Shown here in pieces: positions 51,128-61,650 of a DNA stretch of 64,000 nt. How positions within the stretch are numbered: position 1 is the first letter of the stretch; each line of letters opens with the position of its first letter. The notes beneath the pieces were generated by a model. That model saw nothing but the letters and a program-made list of their open reading frames with translations. It made no database searches and was not told where the DNA came from. The stretch lies in assembly GCA_029204225.1 (NCBI GenBank), contig CM055100.1:50816606-50880605 (forward strand), given 5' to 3'. The DNA comes from Diphasiastrum complanatum (lineage: Eukaryota > Streptophyta > Lycopodiopsida > Lycopodiales > Lycopodiaceae). Both the position numbers and the translations under genes were made by a program.

Positions 51128-51279
51128 CTCCCTCTTCAACTAGTTTTGGCATAGTTTTGACAATAGAACTTTGATCCAACTTTAGAATGATCTCCATCCT
51201 AAGTATAGATCTTCTTTCTAAGGTTCTAAAGTATCTTTCATAATTGATATAGAGAATAGTGTCCAAATTGGATGCTTCA

Positions 51280-54018
51280 CTATTTTCTTACATCAATTTT
51301 ACACATCAAGATATAACTAGAACATGAAGAACCAAATAGAATGTGAATGAAATGATTCCTCCATGTTTGAAACTTTGAACTCTCTGAAAAATTACAGAAA
51401 CCAAACAATAAATGTGAGTGATGACCATTTGCTTGCTTGTCTCCTCCAACTTTGTCCTTTCTTGATATGTCTTCACCATAAAACTCCATGAATGAGCCTC
51501 CATCTCCATCTTGCCACAAGATATCATCAACACTTGATGACTTGGCCATGAATGAGTGACATAATGAACCTCCAATAGCTTCATTTCCATCAGCAAAACC
51601 AGCCAAGAATGCTAGTACAACTCCAACAATAAGATATTGCAAGACAATGTAGCTTGTTTGTCCATATCTTAACAATTTGCACACATCCACATGAAATAGC
51701 TCAAACATGAGATAGAACAAGTAAAGTAAACTTGAACAACACTTCATTGCTGCTACTTTGACCTTACTTGAGTCTTCAATAAGCTGCAAAAATAGATCCA
51801 TAACATCTTTGCCAAACAACCTTCCTCTGATGCTCTTGACTAGCTCCAAATTGCCACCTTTCCTTTTGTGTTGTTGAAGCCCTTTGAGACCAACCTCTTG
51901 ATCTTCCTCTTGATCATCAAAGTCATTGAACAAACTTTGTTTTCCAGATCCATTACTTGCTTTTCCAGTATGAAAAACATGAGAACCAATATCCACTTGC
52001 ATAGCATCATCTACACAAGAAAATTCTTCAAAACATGTGAATAAAGCAAAGTGAGTCGCTTCCACTTGCTTACCTTTCTCTTGATCATCAAAGATATCAA
52101 AGATATGAATATCTTTAGACCTGAACCTCTGGAAATACTCCCTCTCAAACATATGATCTAGATTCAACAAGATCTCATCAATGCTTGATCTCGATCTTCC
52201 ATAAAGGTTAGTGAAAACAATGTCACCAATGTCACCATCATAAATCAAAAGATAGATTCCAAACTTTCCATCCAACATGAAGTAGAGTAGGTGAAGATGA
52301 GTATCAAACCTAATAAATCCAGCCCTCTTGAGTCCATAGCAAACCTCAATAAGCTCACCAATGAGATCTCCCTGGCCTTGAAGAAATTGCCTCTCGATTT
52401 TCTCCATGTAGTCTTCTCTCACCAAACTTTTGCCATCTTGATCATGAGTGGTCACTTCACAATCATAGAACACTTTGAGTTGATGAAGAGATGTGAGATC
52501 CATGCCTTGGATCTTCCCAAGAACCAATCTTCCATTGCTCTTTCCTTCATAAGACTCCCTCTTAATGATTGCATCATAAGAAGTAGAAATCTCAAAGACA
52601 TTAGAAGCCATGAAAAAAATGATTAGTACCTTCAACATAAGGATGATTGAAGTACTCTCTTTCTTCAAACAAGAACTTCTATTCAATGTTTTAGGTAATA
52701 TATCATATGATAATGATTCTTCCTCACTATCATTCACAATGACATCATTAAAAGTACATCCTACTTTGAACTCTTCACATACTTCTCTTCTTCTTGACTT
52801 GTGACTATCTCCCTCACTAAGTCTCTTGATAGAACCATTTGATCTACTCTCTTTATGAAGACATGTGACTCCACTTGCTGGAAAAATGACTTTATTTGAA
52901 TCATAACAAAAGAATGTAGAAGAACCATCTCCTTCATGAATGCACCTAGCAACATCTTTTTCCATATGATCAAAGAAATCATTGGCAACAACCTTTTCCA
53001 AGGAAGAACCTTTACCTCCATTGATGAACTTAGCTCTTTCCTTACCTTTTGCATGCTTGCACTTGCCATGAAGAACCATAGAAACACCATCATTATCCTC
53101 AAGACTAGCCAAGTTAGCACAAAGATGAACATCTCCAAGAAGCATATTAGATCTTGACCTAGATCTAGCATAAGGAAGCTTGTTAGACTTTGCATAAGAT
53201 CCACCAATCTTATTGATGCTAAAAGGTAACTTTGGAAAGTTGAGACCAATCTCCTTTTCCATTCCATCCTTTTTGTTACCCATAGCAAAAGCATCAAGCT
53301 TGAAATGTCTACCTTGTTTATTGCCCCTAGCAACCAAGATTTCTTCCTTTGTAATGAAGCAGGCATCACCACCAAACTTTACCATGTATCTTTTCTCTAT
53401 CATTTGACCAACACTTAGCAAATTCTTTGAAAGTGAAGGAATGTAAAGAACACCATCAAGTCTTGCTTTCCTATTAGAGAGACAAATAGGAATTGAACCA
53501 ATACCTTCAATCACACACTCACCACCATTGGCCATGTGAATTGCTTTCTTGGCTCCATCATAAGTGACCAAAGAAGTAAAGAACTCCTTGTGACTAGTCA
53601 TGTGTGAGCTAGCTCCACTATCAATCCACCATGAATCTTTGTCACCTTCACTTGATATTGGACGTGAAGAACACATCAAAAGAGAATCACCAACACCTAG
53701 ATCCTGATCATTAGTAGTAAAGTTGATTTGCTCGCTACCTTCATCTCTTTGCTTCTTCAAACATTCATTAGCAAAATTCCCTTTGATTCCACAATAAAAG
53801 CATTTCAACTTAGACTTATCTTTCTTTTTGCCAAAAGAAGAAGTCTCACCTTGATTTTGCCCTTTAGACCACTTGCCTTTGCCTTTGCCCTTGAACTTGC
53901 CTTTGATGAACATAGCATCCTCTTCATAATGAGATGTCGATGTAGATCCACCTCCTCTTGATTGAAGCCTATACTCCTCATTCACCAAGATCTCTTGCAA
54001 ATCCACAATACTTGGCAA
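51280..54018 (-). CDS. Element B protease-X polyprotein (912 codons), unknown C-terminal region
   Basis: A continuous frame; the apparent ATG at 54018 is internal to the ancestral gag, since a deletion just upstream broke the link with 54451. Residues 41-72 are Lys/Gly-rich. The zinc knuckle at 73-86 (CFYCGIKGNFANEC) has Asn where His should be. The copia aspartic protease starts at WWIDSGASSHM (130-140, catalytic Asp133) and its fold ends near 240. Residues about 250-860 match nothing I know: an acidic/basic stretch (320-450), a hydrophobic segment (457-475), a mixed block with LIGELIEVCYGLKRAGFIRF, FDTHLHLLYFMLDGKFGIYL and LYGRSRSSIDEILLNLDHMF (551-623), then DDQEEDQE (701-708) and two hydrophobic segments (761-775, 789-808). 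No GAG_pre, integrase, RT or RNase H block is present. It may be a captured host sequence; the function is unknown. Confidence 0.8.
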   Translation of the reverse strand: MPSIVDLQEILVNEEYRLQSRGGGSTSTSHYEEDAMFIKGKFKGKGKGKWSKGQNQGETSSFGKKKDKSKLKCFYCGIKGNFANECLKKQRDEGSEQINFTTNDQDLGVGDSLLMCSSRPISSEGDKDSWWIDSGASSHMTSHKEFFTSLVTYDGAKKAIHMANGGECVIEGIGSIPICLSNRKARLDGVLYIPSLSKNLLSVGQMIEKRYMVKFGGDACFITKEEILVARGNKQGRHFKLDAFAMGNKKDGMEKEIGLNFPKLPFSINKIGGSYAKSNKLPYARSRSRSNMLLGDVHLCANLASLEDNDGVSMVLHGKCKHAKGKERAKFINGGKGSSLEKVVANDFFDHMEKDVARCIHEGDGSSTFFCYDSNKVIFPASGVTCLHKESRSNGSIKRLSEGDSHKSRRREVCEEFKVGCTFNDVIVNDSEEESLSYDILPKTLNRSSCLKKESTSIILMLKVLIIFFMASNVFEISTSYDAIIKRESYEGKSNGRLVLGKIQGMDLTSLHQLKVFYDCEVTTHDQDGKSLVREDYMEKIERQFLQGQGDLIGELIEVCYGLKRAGFIRFDTHLHLLYFMLDGKFGIYLLIYDGDIGDIVFTNLYGRSRSSIDEILLNLDHMFEREYFQRFRSKDIHIFDIFDDQEKGKQVEATHFALFTCFEEFSCVDDAMQVDIGSHVFHTGKASNGSGKQSLFNDFDDQEEDQEVGLKGLQQHKRKGGNLELVKSIRGRLFGKDVMDLFLQLIEDSSKVKVAAMKCCSSLLYLFYLMFELFHVDVCKLLRYGQTSYIVLQYLIVGVVLAFLAGFADGNEAIGGSLCHSFMAKSSSVDDILWQDGDGGSFMEFYGEDISRKDKVGGDKQANGHHSHLLFGFCNFSESSKFQTWRNHFIHILFGSSCSSYILMCKIDVRK

Positions 54019-54451
54019 AGTCTTTTGAATAGCAAAATTTTACTAACTCATCGTTGAATGCTTTAACCCTCAAAACAAAAACATGAGTATACTCTTCCTT
54101 ATTTTGAAAACTTTGAAAGATTTGCCTCCTAAGAGTAAGCACTCTTGATGTAGACTTGGATTCATAAAGCTTCTTCAAAGCTTCCCAAGCCTCCAAAAAT
54201 GATGTGCAATTACCAACTTCCTTGAGAAGTTCATTGGTAACATTCATCTTGATCATGTGTAGAGCTTTCTTTGCTCTCTTGTCATACCTCACTTGATCTT
54301 GAGGTGCTTGAGGTCTCTCCTCCACACCTGCAACAATCTCCATCAACTCATTCATCTCAAATAAGGACTCCATCCTCACCTTCCAAGTAGAATAGTTGAT
54401 TGAGGTAAGCCTATCATTGCTCTCCAACATAAATCCACCACTTGTAGCCAT
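53978..54451 (-). pseudogene. Element B gag N-terminal part
   Basis: MATSGGFMLESNDRLTSINY, STWKVRMESLFEMNELMEIV and LHMIKMNVTNELLKEVGNCT match plant copia gag. It reads 157 codons and then goes out of frame at FNDELV. Compared with element A, about 30 codons (a stretch containing VELAQVILNG) are missing, which shifts the frame into the downstream 912-codon ORF. The ancestor therefore probably had one gag-protease-X frame of roughly 1100 codons. The leader to the primer site is about 590 bp. Confidence 0.88.
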
Positions 54452-55040
54452 GTTAAAGTGACCTAATCTTCTCTTTCAACCTGTTCCAATGCACAAAGAA
54501 CTCTCTCGAATGTCAAAAAATGAACTCAAGAAGAAATCACAAAGATATGGAACCTCTCAAATCTCTTCTAACACTTCTAACTAGAAAATCAACACATAGA
54601 ATAGTGAAATCTTGATCAACTTATGATCTATTCTCAATCTAATGATTCTTGCCACTTCCTAAGAATGAAACACACTCAAATGAAGTTCAGTAACCTCACA
54701 AACTAGAGATCCAATCAAAATTAGGGTTTTGAAAAAATCACAAAAAATTGAATATCTCAAATTCTACATGCAATTTCTAGAAACTTGATGTATCTTCTTG
54801 TAGACTCCAATGAGACCTTCCTAATGCACCAAAAGTCATCTAATTCCAGTAAACCAAGTGTGAAATCAGAATTGATCAAGTATCTAACCCTATATTGAGT
54901 TTTGACCTACCAAAGATCAATTCTACACATGCAAAAATGCTGATTTTTGAGTAGAGATCAATCTATCATGCTCTAGCATTGGTAACTCCTCCAAATCCTT
55001 GCTAAAGATGGCTGATCCTTTCATAACCTGAAACACAAGA

Positions 55041-55052
55041 GCTCTGATACCA
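55041..55052 (-). other. Primer binding site of element B
   Basis: Minus-strand TGGTATCAGAGC next to the 5' LTR; initiator-Met tRNA type. Confidence 0.9.
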
Positions 55053-55706
55053 TGTGAAGGATTTCAGATCATTCAAGATCCAATCCATATCCCAAATCTT
55101 TGGTTACAATAAGGAGCAAACCAACAATCCTGCCAATGTAGAAAAATCAGCATCTACACACAAAATGAGATGCAAAATCTAAGAGATATTGATCAAACAT
55201 GAACCAAAACATAAAATATGTTTGTTGTCCATACAATTACAGTACCCTACTGTATTTCACACGTGTGTAACCGAAAATAGCAATAAATGATCATTCTACA
55301 CACAAGATTGCAAGTTAACACCAAGATAGTGCACAAATGAGTAGTAGAACCCAAAGAGAACCATGTATAATGATGAAATGAGAGAGAGAAGAGAGATGAT
55401 GTGTCTCTCCACGAGTTACATCCTTTAATAGAGTTTCCAGACCCTATTTGGCCACTTGGCTTTCCCTCCAAAATGTAAACCCTACTATTTTTGGGTCTAG
55501 ATTCAATGTACCCAAAGTTCAAATTTGAATCTCTCTCAAACTCGACTACCAACTTTCCCACACTTTCCAAAAGTGTTTATTGAATGTATTTTAAACTAAT
55601 ATAACTTCAAAAAGTTTGTCTCTAAGTCTAAAATGAGTTTTGGCCTCTTATTGACAATTAGCCAAAATATGAATAAACTAGACTAAACTAGTTGAAATCT
55701 CTCACA
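55053..55706 (-). repeat. 5' LTR of element B
   Basis: 654 bp, same ends as the partner LTR, with CACACGTGTG at 55258-55267. Followed by the TCTAC duplication. Confidence 0.92.
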
Positions 55707-55711
55707 TCTAC

Positions 55712-57047
55712 CTCCAAAGGGAAGCAAAAGAACAAAGCAAAGTTGAAGTGTTTCTTTTGTGGGAAGAATGGACACTTTGCTTCCGAATGCTATAAGAAGA
55801 AGAATGCACAAGGGAATGAAGATCAAGGCAATCTTGCACAAGGGGGGGAGGAAGAGGATGGTTTCAACACATCCTTGATGGTAGCATCTACACCAACATC
55901 AAGCCAAGAGACATGGTGGATTGATAGTGGGGCTAGTTCCCACACGTCATTCAACAAGCATTACTTTTCTTATCTACTTTCTTGTAATGATTCTAAGAAA
56001 TCAATCTACACTGCTAGTGATCAAGAATGCAAGATAGATGGCATAGGATCTATTCCATTATGCTTAGGATCATCTAAAATGATAGATCTTGATAATTTTA
56101 TGTATGTTCCATCCATTACAAAAAACTTGCTTAGTGTTGGTCAATTAATGGACAATGGACTAGATGTACATTTCAAGAATGGAGTGTGTTCCATCTTGAA
56201 AAATGATAAGTGCACAGCTAGTGGCATTAAGCAAGGAAGGCTTTTCAAGTGGATGCCAATGTGGCTATTGAAAGTGTGAATATGGTTAGGGAGGAGTTCA
56301 CTCAAGTGGAGCTTCGGCACAAAAGATTGGGCCATCCTAATCTTCAATCAATGGAATCCATGGCATCAAAGGAGCTAGCTCTCGGCCTACCAAAAGCTTT
56401 CAAGAAGTGTGGAAAAGTGTGTGAGGCATCTCATGAAAGTAATGGAGGAGCTTTGATGTATGTGACTTTTATAGATGATTGTACTAGATACACTTGGATT
56501 GAATTATTGCCTAAGAAAAGCCTTGTATATGAAGCTTTTGTAAAGTTTAAGTCTCTAGTGTAAAAGCAACTTAGTTCTTGCATTAAAGTTTTAAGATGTG
56601 ATAATGGAGGAGAGTATATTTCCAACAAGATGAGAGACTTTTGTGAGATCAATGGCATTAAGAGAGAACTCACTTGTCCTTACACCCCCAACAAAATGGG
56701 GTGGCCGAGAGGAAAAATAGGAGTCTTTGTGAATGTGCAAAGTCTTTAAGACTTGATGCATCTCTACCCATCACTTTTTGGGGGGAGGCCATAACTTGTG
56801 CTTATTAGTTATGTAGTAGGCTTCCTAGTAGTGCTATTGGTGGGATCTCACCATTTCAAGCTTTGTTTGGCAATAAGCCCAATGTAAAAGATTTTAAAGT
56901 GTTTGGATGTATATGTTAGTCCACATTCCTTTGGAAACAAGAAGGAAGGAAGATGCAACTTCCTTCAAAGAAATATTTGTAGGCTATAGTGAAAATAGCA
57001 AAGGATATAGGATATTTGATCCTATTTCAAAGAAAGTAAAAGTTAGC
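55712..57047 (+). pseudogene. Copia C3 zinc knuckle, protease and integrase, truncated
   Basis: Continues copia C3 after element B. It has CCHC knuckle CFFCGKNGHFASEC (near 55748-55790), protease WWIDSGASSHTSF (55915-55955; the usual HMT is HTS) and the LYVP-like block FMYVPSITKNLLSVGQL. GAG_pre is LRHKRLGHPNLQSM (usual LWH changed to LRH). Integrase shows YVTFIDDCTRYTWIELL and RCDNGGEYISNKM, keeping the D in DNGGEY. The segment after integrase ends GYSENSKGYRIFDPISKKVK near 57045. There the sequence jumps into the middle of a C3-type LTR. Stops and frameshifts make it dead. Confidence 0.87.
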
Positions 57048-57481
57048 AAGGCACATATGGCTCCCATTGGTGGATCTGGATGACTAGGCACCCTTCACAC
57101 ATGTGAAGACTTGCTGGACAGTACACAGCTCGTGGATGTACTTGATCTATAAAGGGATCAACCCAATCAATGAGAAGTTGATGTGAGATTGGCAATTTCT
57201 AGTTTTGTTGAGATTTCCAGATTTGTCTTGAGTTTTGATGAATGAAATGCATGTATGTTAATGTACTCTACTCTCTGTAAACAGGCCATACAGGTACTGT
57301 CCTCCACACATGTGAGGCTGCCCATCCATGTGTTTGATCATTTGATCCATTGCTCTTGCTTAAATCATAGTGTAAAGCATCTAGATCAAGATCTAACATC
57401 TAAAACTTGATAGATCTTTGGATTAAGCAATCAATAACTCTTAATGATTGATAGTACAATCAATATTTGTCCTTTTTCTCT
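57048..57481 (+). repeat. Partial C3-type LTR at a chimeric junction
   Basis: Matches 48860-49292 closely (GCACATATGGCTCCCATTGG through CCTTTTTCTCTGA). It lacks the left LTR half and the last ten bases, and is joined directly to RNase H sequence. Both ends are recombination or deletion joints rather than true LTR ends. Confidence 0.88.
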
Positions 57482-58023
57482 GATATTTTGGAATTCTTTA
57501 TAAGGGAGATGCTATATCATTACATGCCTTCTTGGATTTAGATTCTACAAGTTGCAAAGTGGATAGAAGATCCACAAGTTCTTTTGTATGTTTCATAGGT
57601 GATGGAGCAATCTCATGGCTATCGAAGAAACAATCAACAATTTCTCTATCCTCAACTGAAGTTGAATACAAGGTGCTTACAACCACTACCAAGGAGATAA
57701 TATGGATCAAATGGTTGCTTATGGAGCTACATGTGCATAGGTATGATCATGTTCTCTTGATCAAGTGTGACAACCTTTCTTCTCAAAATCTTGCTACCAA
57801 TCCAGTTTTCATGCTCAAAGCAAGCATATTGAAGTTTGTCACCATTTTCTTTGTGAAAAGGTTCAAGCAAGGGATATCCATTTGGAGCATTTACCAACAT
57901 TAGAACACTTGGCTGATATTCTTACTAAACCACTTGTGAGAGGACCATTTTGTAAGTTTAGATTAGCCCTTATTTTTTTTAGAGTAAATCTATGTTGGAA
58001 ACATAGCATAGTTTTAAGGAGGA
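57482..58023 (+). pseudogene. Copia RNase H fragment and 3' end (C6)
   Basis: KVDRRSTSSFVCFIGDGAIS, WLSKKQSTISLSSTEVEY and TKEIIWIKWLLMELHVH are the copia RNase H core. The 3' end reads HLPTLEHLADILTKPLVRG, the standard copia terminus. A purine tract (AAGGAGGA) at 58016-58023 closes it. Frame changes are needed to read it through. Confidence 0.85.
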
Positions 58024-58024
58024 A

Positions 58025-58160
58025 TGTTAATTTTGGCAAAACTAGCTATTGTAATTTGGTCATTTGACCTCATGAATATCATATGTACATATTTAGTTAC
58101 ATGTTTCTTTCTTCATCATGCACTTATCAGCCCAAAATCGAGGTTATCCACATGTAGAAG
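58025..58160 (+). repeat. Truncated 3' LTR start of C6
   Basis: TGTTAATTTTGGCAAAAC follows the purine tract and so should be the start of a 3' LTR. Sequence switches to the C7 LTR by about 58160. Confidence 0.5.
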
Positions 58161-58818
58161 TTTTTGAAAGTAATTTTTAAGAAGCCCAACTGTGTAAGTG
58201 ATAATGCAATATAGCTAAGCTCCAACTGCAATATGTGACCAAACAACTATCTTTAACTATCATTTGGATAAGCCTAAATGGCATTCATAACTCGTATAAA
58301 TAGTTGATCACTTTCTAGGTTAACTTCTTCTTATTCAGCTCTTTTGCATATTGATCCTAGAGATTATTATAGCACACCTACTGCTTATTAGCAAAGTGTC
58401 AGACAGAATCAATCAGATACTCAGAGATAATTTCGAGTACACGGTTTCATCCGCTACTTATTGAATTAATCATACAATTTAATTGCATTCAGTATTATGT
58501 CAAAATGATCGAATGCTTCTCTGTTCTATTATAATCTAATTATGTTCTTTTATAGTTTTGTCTGAATTGTCGAATACTGTGATATTCAATACAACAATGT
58601 TTATTCTGTTATGTTTGTCTACAAAGTCAATCTAATTGATCCTGATGATTTCAAAGTTAGAATCACTTAGAATTCGAACATCACAATAGTCGTAATAGTT
58701 TTGTTCGGATTTGATAGGCCTAGTCATGCATTAGGAGATGGATTATTTCATAGAGCCCAATAGTGCATCTATCGAATGTAGTCTTTTCTCTATCGAATAT
58801 CATTTTCTTCTTCCAACA
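58161..58818 (+). repeat. 5' LTR of copia C7 (left end missing)
   Basis: Homologous to the right part of 59946-60832 (GAAGCCCAACTG, TCACTTTCTAGGTTAACTTC, TTGCATATTGATCCTAGAG) and ends CTTCTTCCAACA. A degraded primer site TGGTATTAATAC follows. Confidence 0.8.
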
Positions 58819-59945
58819 TGGTATTAATACAATAATTTCTAGTATTAGATCATTTTCATTGATTTTCAATTAAAGCGTTGCATGGTAACAATGTCTTGAT
58901 ATTATCAGATACTATTTTTCATCTTAACTCATTGAATTATCAACAGACTAACTTCCAAATGCATTCACAAAATAATGTTGATCTTACCCTAGATAAGCTA
59001 AATGGATCCAAATATCTTTTGTAAAAATTTAAGATGAAGACCTTGCTAATTGCCAATGAGCTATGAGATGTTGTCACATAAATTGAATTGAAGCTTGAAG
59101 ATGACACAATCGACTCCAGAGGGAAATTGAAGGATGGTAAAGCTTTCATGCTAATCATTCTTAATGTATTATACAAGTTAGCTCACTCACCAATGGACCC
59201 ATGACTCAAATTGTTGAAGGATCAGGGTCCTCAGACAAAAGGAAAAAAGGAACAGGTGCAGAGTACCCATATCATTCGATAATAGGTTCTCTTATATATG
59301 GGATGATGTGTGTAGACCAAACATAGCTCTTCAGTTAGTTCCTTAAGTCAGTATATGGCTACTCCTAGTATTATACATTGGAAAGCTCTTATAAGAGTTA
59401 TGAAATACATTTGAACTACTATGGACCAATGCATCTGTTATGGAATTATCAACAATGACAAACTCAACATACTCAGTGTTTTTTGGTTGCAAGTTGGGTA
59501 GGGGATGTAGACACTCGTAGATCCACATTTGGATATACATTATTCCTCAATGGTGGTCCAATTTCATGGAATAGTTGCAAGAAAACCTCAGTAGCTCTAT
59601 CATCTACATAATCAGAGTATATTGTTGCCTCTCAATCGACAGTGTGGTTGCAAAGCTTACTATCGGATGTTTGTCTGAAATGGAATGCTCCGACAATTGT
59701 CTAATAAAAGTGCTATAGCTTTATCAACCAATCCCACGTTTCATTCCAGGAGTAAGCATATTGAAATCAAGTATCACTATGTCAGAATTATAGTTTTTGA
59801 CAAATAAGTAATCATGAGTACTGTTGAACATCAGACATGACAACATATATTTTTACGAAGGTGCTAAGCTTGGATGCACACAAGAGATTTTCTGCAAAGC
59901 TAAGTTTGAAGGTCAAGGCATTCATGGATTCAAATTAAGGGGGAG
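58819..59945 (+). pseudogene. Copia C7 interior with large internal deletion
   Basis: Gag start near 58975-59190 (LTLDKLNGSKYLL, stop, KFKMKTLLIANEL) is followed within about 100 bp by the end of RT (QYMATPSIIHWKALIRVMKY near 59350-59410) and RNase H. The latter shows [20 protein letters not shown] near 59700-59765, then EIKYHYVR. Zinc knuckle, protease, integrase and most of RT are missing. The purine tract AAATTAAGGGGGAG precedes the right LTR. The gag is the same family as copia C1 (minus strand, 2033). Confidence 0.82.
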
Positions 59946-60832
59946 TGTTGGTTTTTAACAAATAATCAATCTTTAATCTACATCCATTCATTTATCAAGT
60001 TCTGCAATAGTACTCACGTTTTTACACAGTCTGTAGAAATACATGGGAATGGCTAACAGTCATGTTCGACAATGACAAAGAGTATTGAAGGTGTTCAAAC
60101 TATAAAAAATTAACAAAACTTGTTTCCACTTGTTTTGAAGCTAACGACTTGTCCTAACAATTTTTGCAAGTAGTTTTCGGGAAGCCCAACTGAATAAGTG
60201 ACAACACAATATGGCTAAGCTCCAATTGTGATCTAAGCCTAAACAACATTCATAACTAGTAGAAATAGATTATTACTTTCTAGGTTAACTTCTTCTTCTC
60301 CAACTCTTTTGCATATTGATTCTAGAGATTAATATAGCGCATTGCTAGAATTCTTACTGCTTATTACCGGAAGTGTCAAACAGAGTCAATCAGATACTCA
60401 GAATAGTTTTGAGTATGCGGTTGCATCTACTACTGTTTTGTGCTCACGATTCTTCTGATTTGTACATGCTACTTATTGAATTGATCATACAATTTTGTCA
60501 TGTTCAGTATTATGTCAGAATGATCAAATGCTTCTCTCTTCTTTGTCATCTGATTATGTTCTCTTAGAGTTTTGTCTGAATTTTTGAATACCTCAATATT
60601 GTAATATTCGATACAAGAATGTTTATTCAGTTATGTTTGTCTACAAAATCAATCTAACAGTTTCTGATAATTTCAAAATTAGAATCACGTAACCTGACCA
60701 TAGTCACGATAGTTTTGTTCGAATTTGATATGCGTAGTCATGCATTAGGAGGAGGATTATTCCGTAGAGCCTGATAGTGCATCTATCGAATGCAACCTTT
60801 TCTCTATCAAGGATTCTTTCCTTCTTCCAACA
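59946..60832 (+). repeat. 3' LTR of copia C7
   Basis: 887 bp from TGTTGGTTTTTAAC after the purine tract to CTTCTTCCAACA. Contains an extra stretch (CATCTACTACTGTTTTGTGC region) absent from the left copy. Confidence 0.85.
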
Positions 60833-61379
60833 TAAACGATGGAGCTTTCCAATGTATTTTTCATCATAAAGAAAATCCAAAATAGTGAGGTTTTTTATCT
60901 TCCAATCTACATTGTTTTGTGATAGCAATCTTGCATTTATTTTGAAGCATTGTTCTTGATGGATTTTATGGTAGATTGAGTGAACTAACACCCGGTTATA
61001 TGCTATAAGAATCTGAATTTGATTGTGCTTAGTCATTTATAACATTCAAATCTCTAATTTTTATCAAGTACCTACAAAATGTTCTAAAATAATATTTTAT
61101 GCATTATTGTATACCTATGGATATCTCAATGGTTCATTTCAGATCCCTCCAATGGATTCGATCGAATTTAAGATAGATCCATTGGAAGGCTCCCAAAAAC
61201 ATTTCAAGTGATCGAGCTACCAAGCATAAAGTACTACGTTATAATGGCATTAAAAATGCATATTTTTTCTTACAAGGATATACAAACTCGGATTGGAGAA
61301 GTGATACTGATTCAAGAAGATCAACCTCAATCTACTACTTTACTTTACCTATTGAACCAATTTCTTGGAACATTAGAAA
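60833..61379 (+). other. Degraded copia RT region, uncertain
   Basis: It immediately precedes an RNase H remnant and so is probably RT, but no RT motif could be read with confidence. Confidence 0.3.
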
Positions 61380-61650
61380 GCAAAAGGCAATCTCTCTATC
61401 TTTGACTAAAGTCGAGTTTGTAGATGTCATATGGGCTACAAAGGAAACAATTTGGCTCATATTGCTTTTATTTAACTTGGATAATGTTTAATTGGCTCCT
61501 AATATCTTGTTGTGTGTCAATACTAGTTGTATAAATCTGTCTTTTATTGTAGATATCATTCCATGACAAAGCATATTTATGTTCAATTTATAATTTGTTA
61601 GATCATAGATAAATCTGCTAAATTTCTTCTAAGAGATAAGCATATTAAAT
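61380..61650 (+). pseudogene. Copia RNase H remnant
   Basis: ISLSLTKVEFVDVIWATKET then IWLILLLFNLDNV matches SLSTAEAEYVAA...KEAIWLRKLL of copia RNase H. LAPNILLCVNTSCINL and a KHI-containing stretch follow with changes. Highly degraded. Confidence 0.7.

Larger units (their letters stand above)
50474..55706 (-). mobile_element. Element B: copia-like element with gag-protease-X and no pol
   Basis: A structurally complete 5233-bp minus-strand insertion. Its LTRs are 55053-55706 (5') and 50474-51127 (3'), with a primer site at 55041-55052 and a purine tract at 51128-51141. The target duplication TCTAC lies at 50469-50473 and 55707-55711. Coding order matches element A: gag, zinc knuckle, protease, long unknown region; integrase, RT and RNase H are absent. 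It is the better preserved copy, with 912 uninterrupted codons. It sits in the gag of copia C3 and lies in inverted orientation to element A, with the PLT/BBM-like gene between them. Confidence 0.92.

Noticed and set aside
60704-61036. 110-codon minus-strand frame
   Set aside because: It overlaps the end of the C7 LTR and has no motif; likely incidental.
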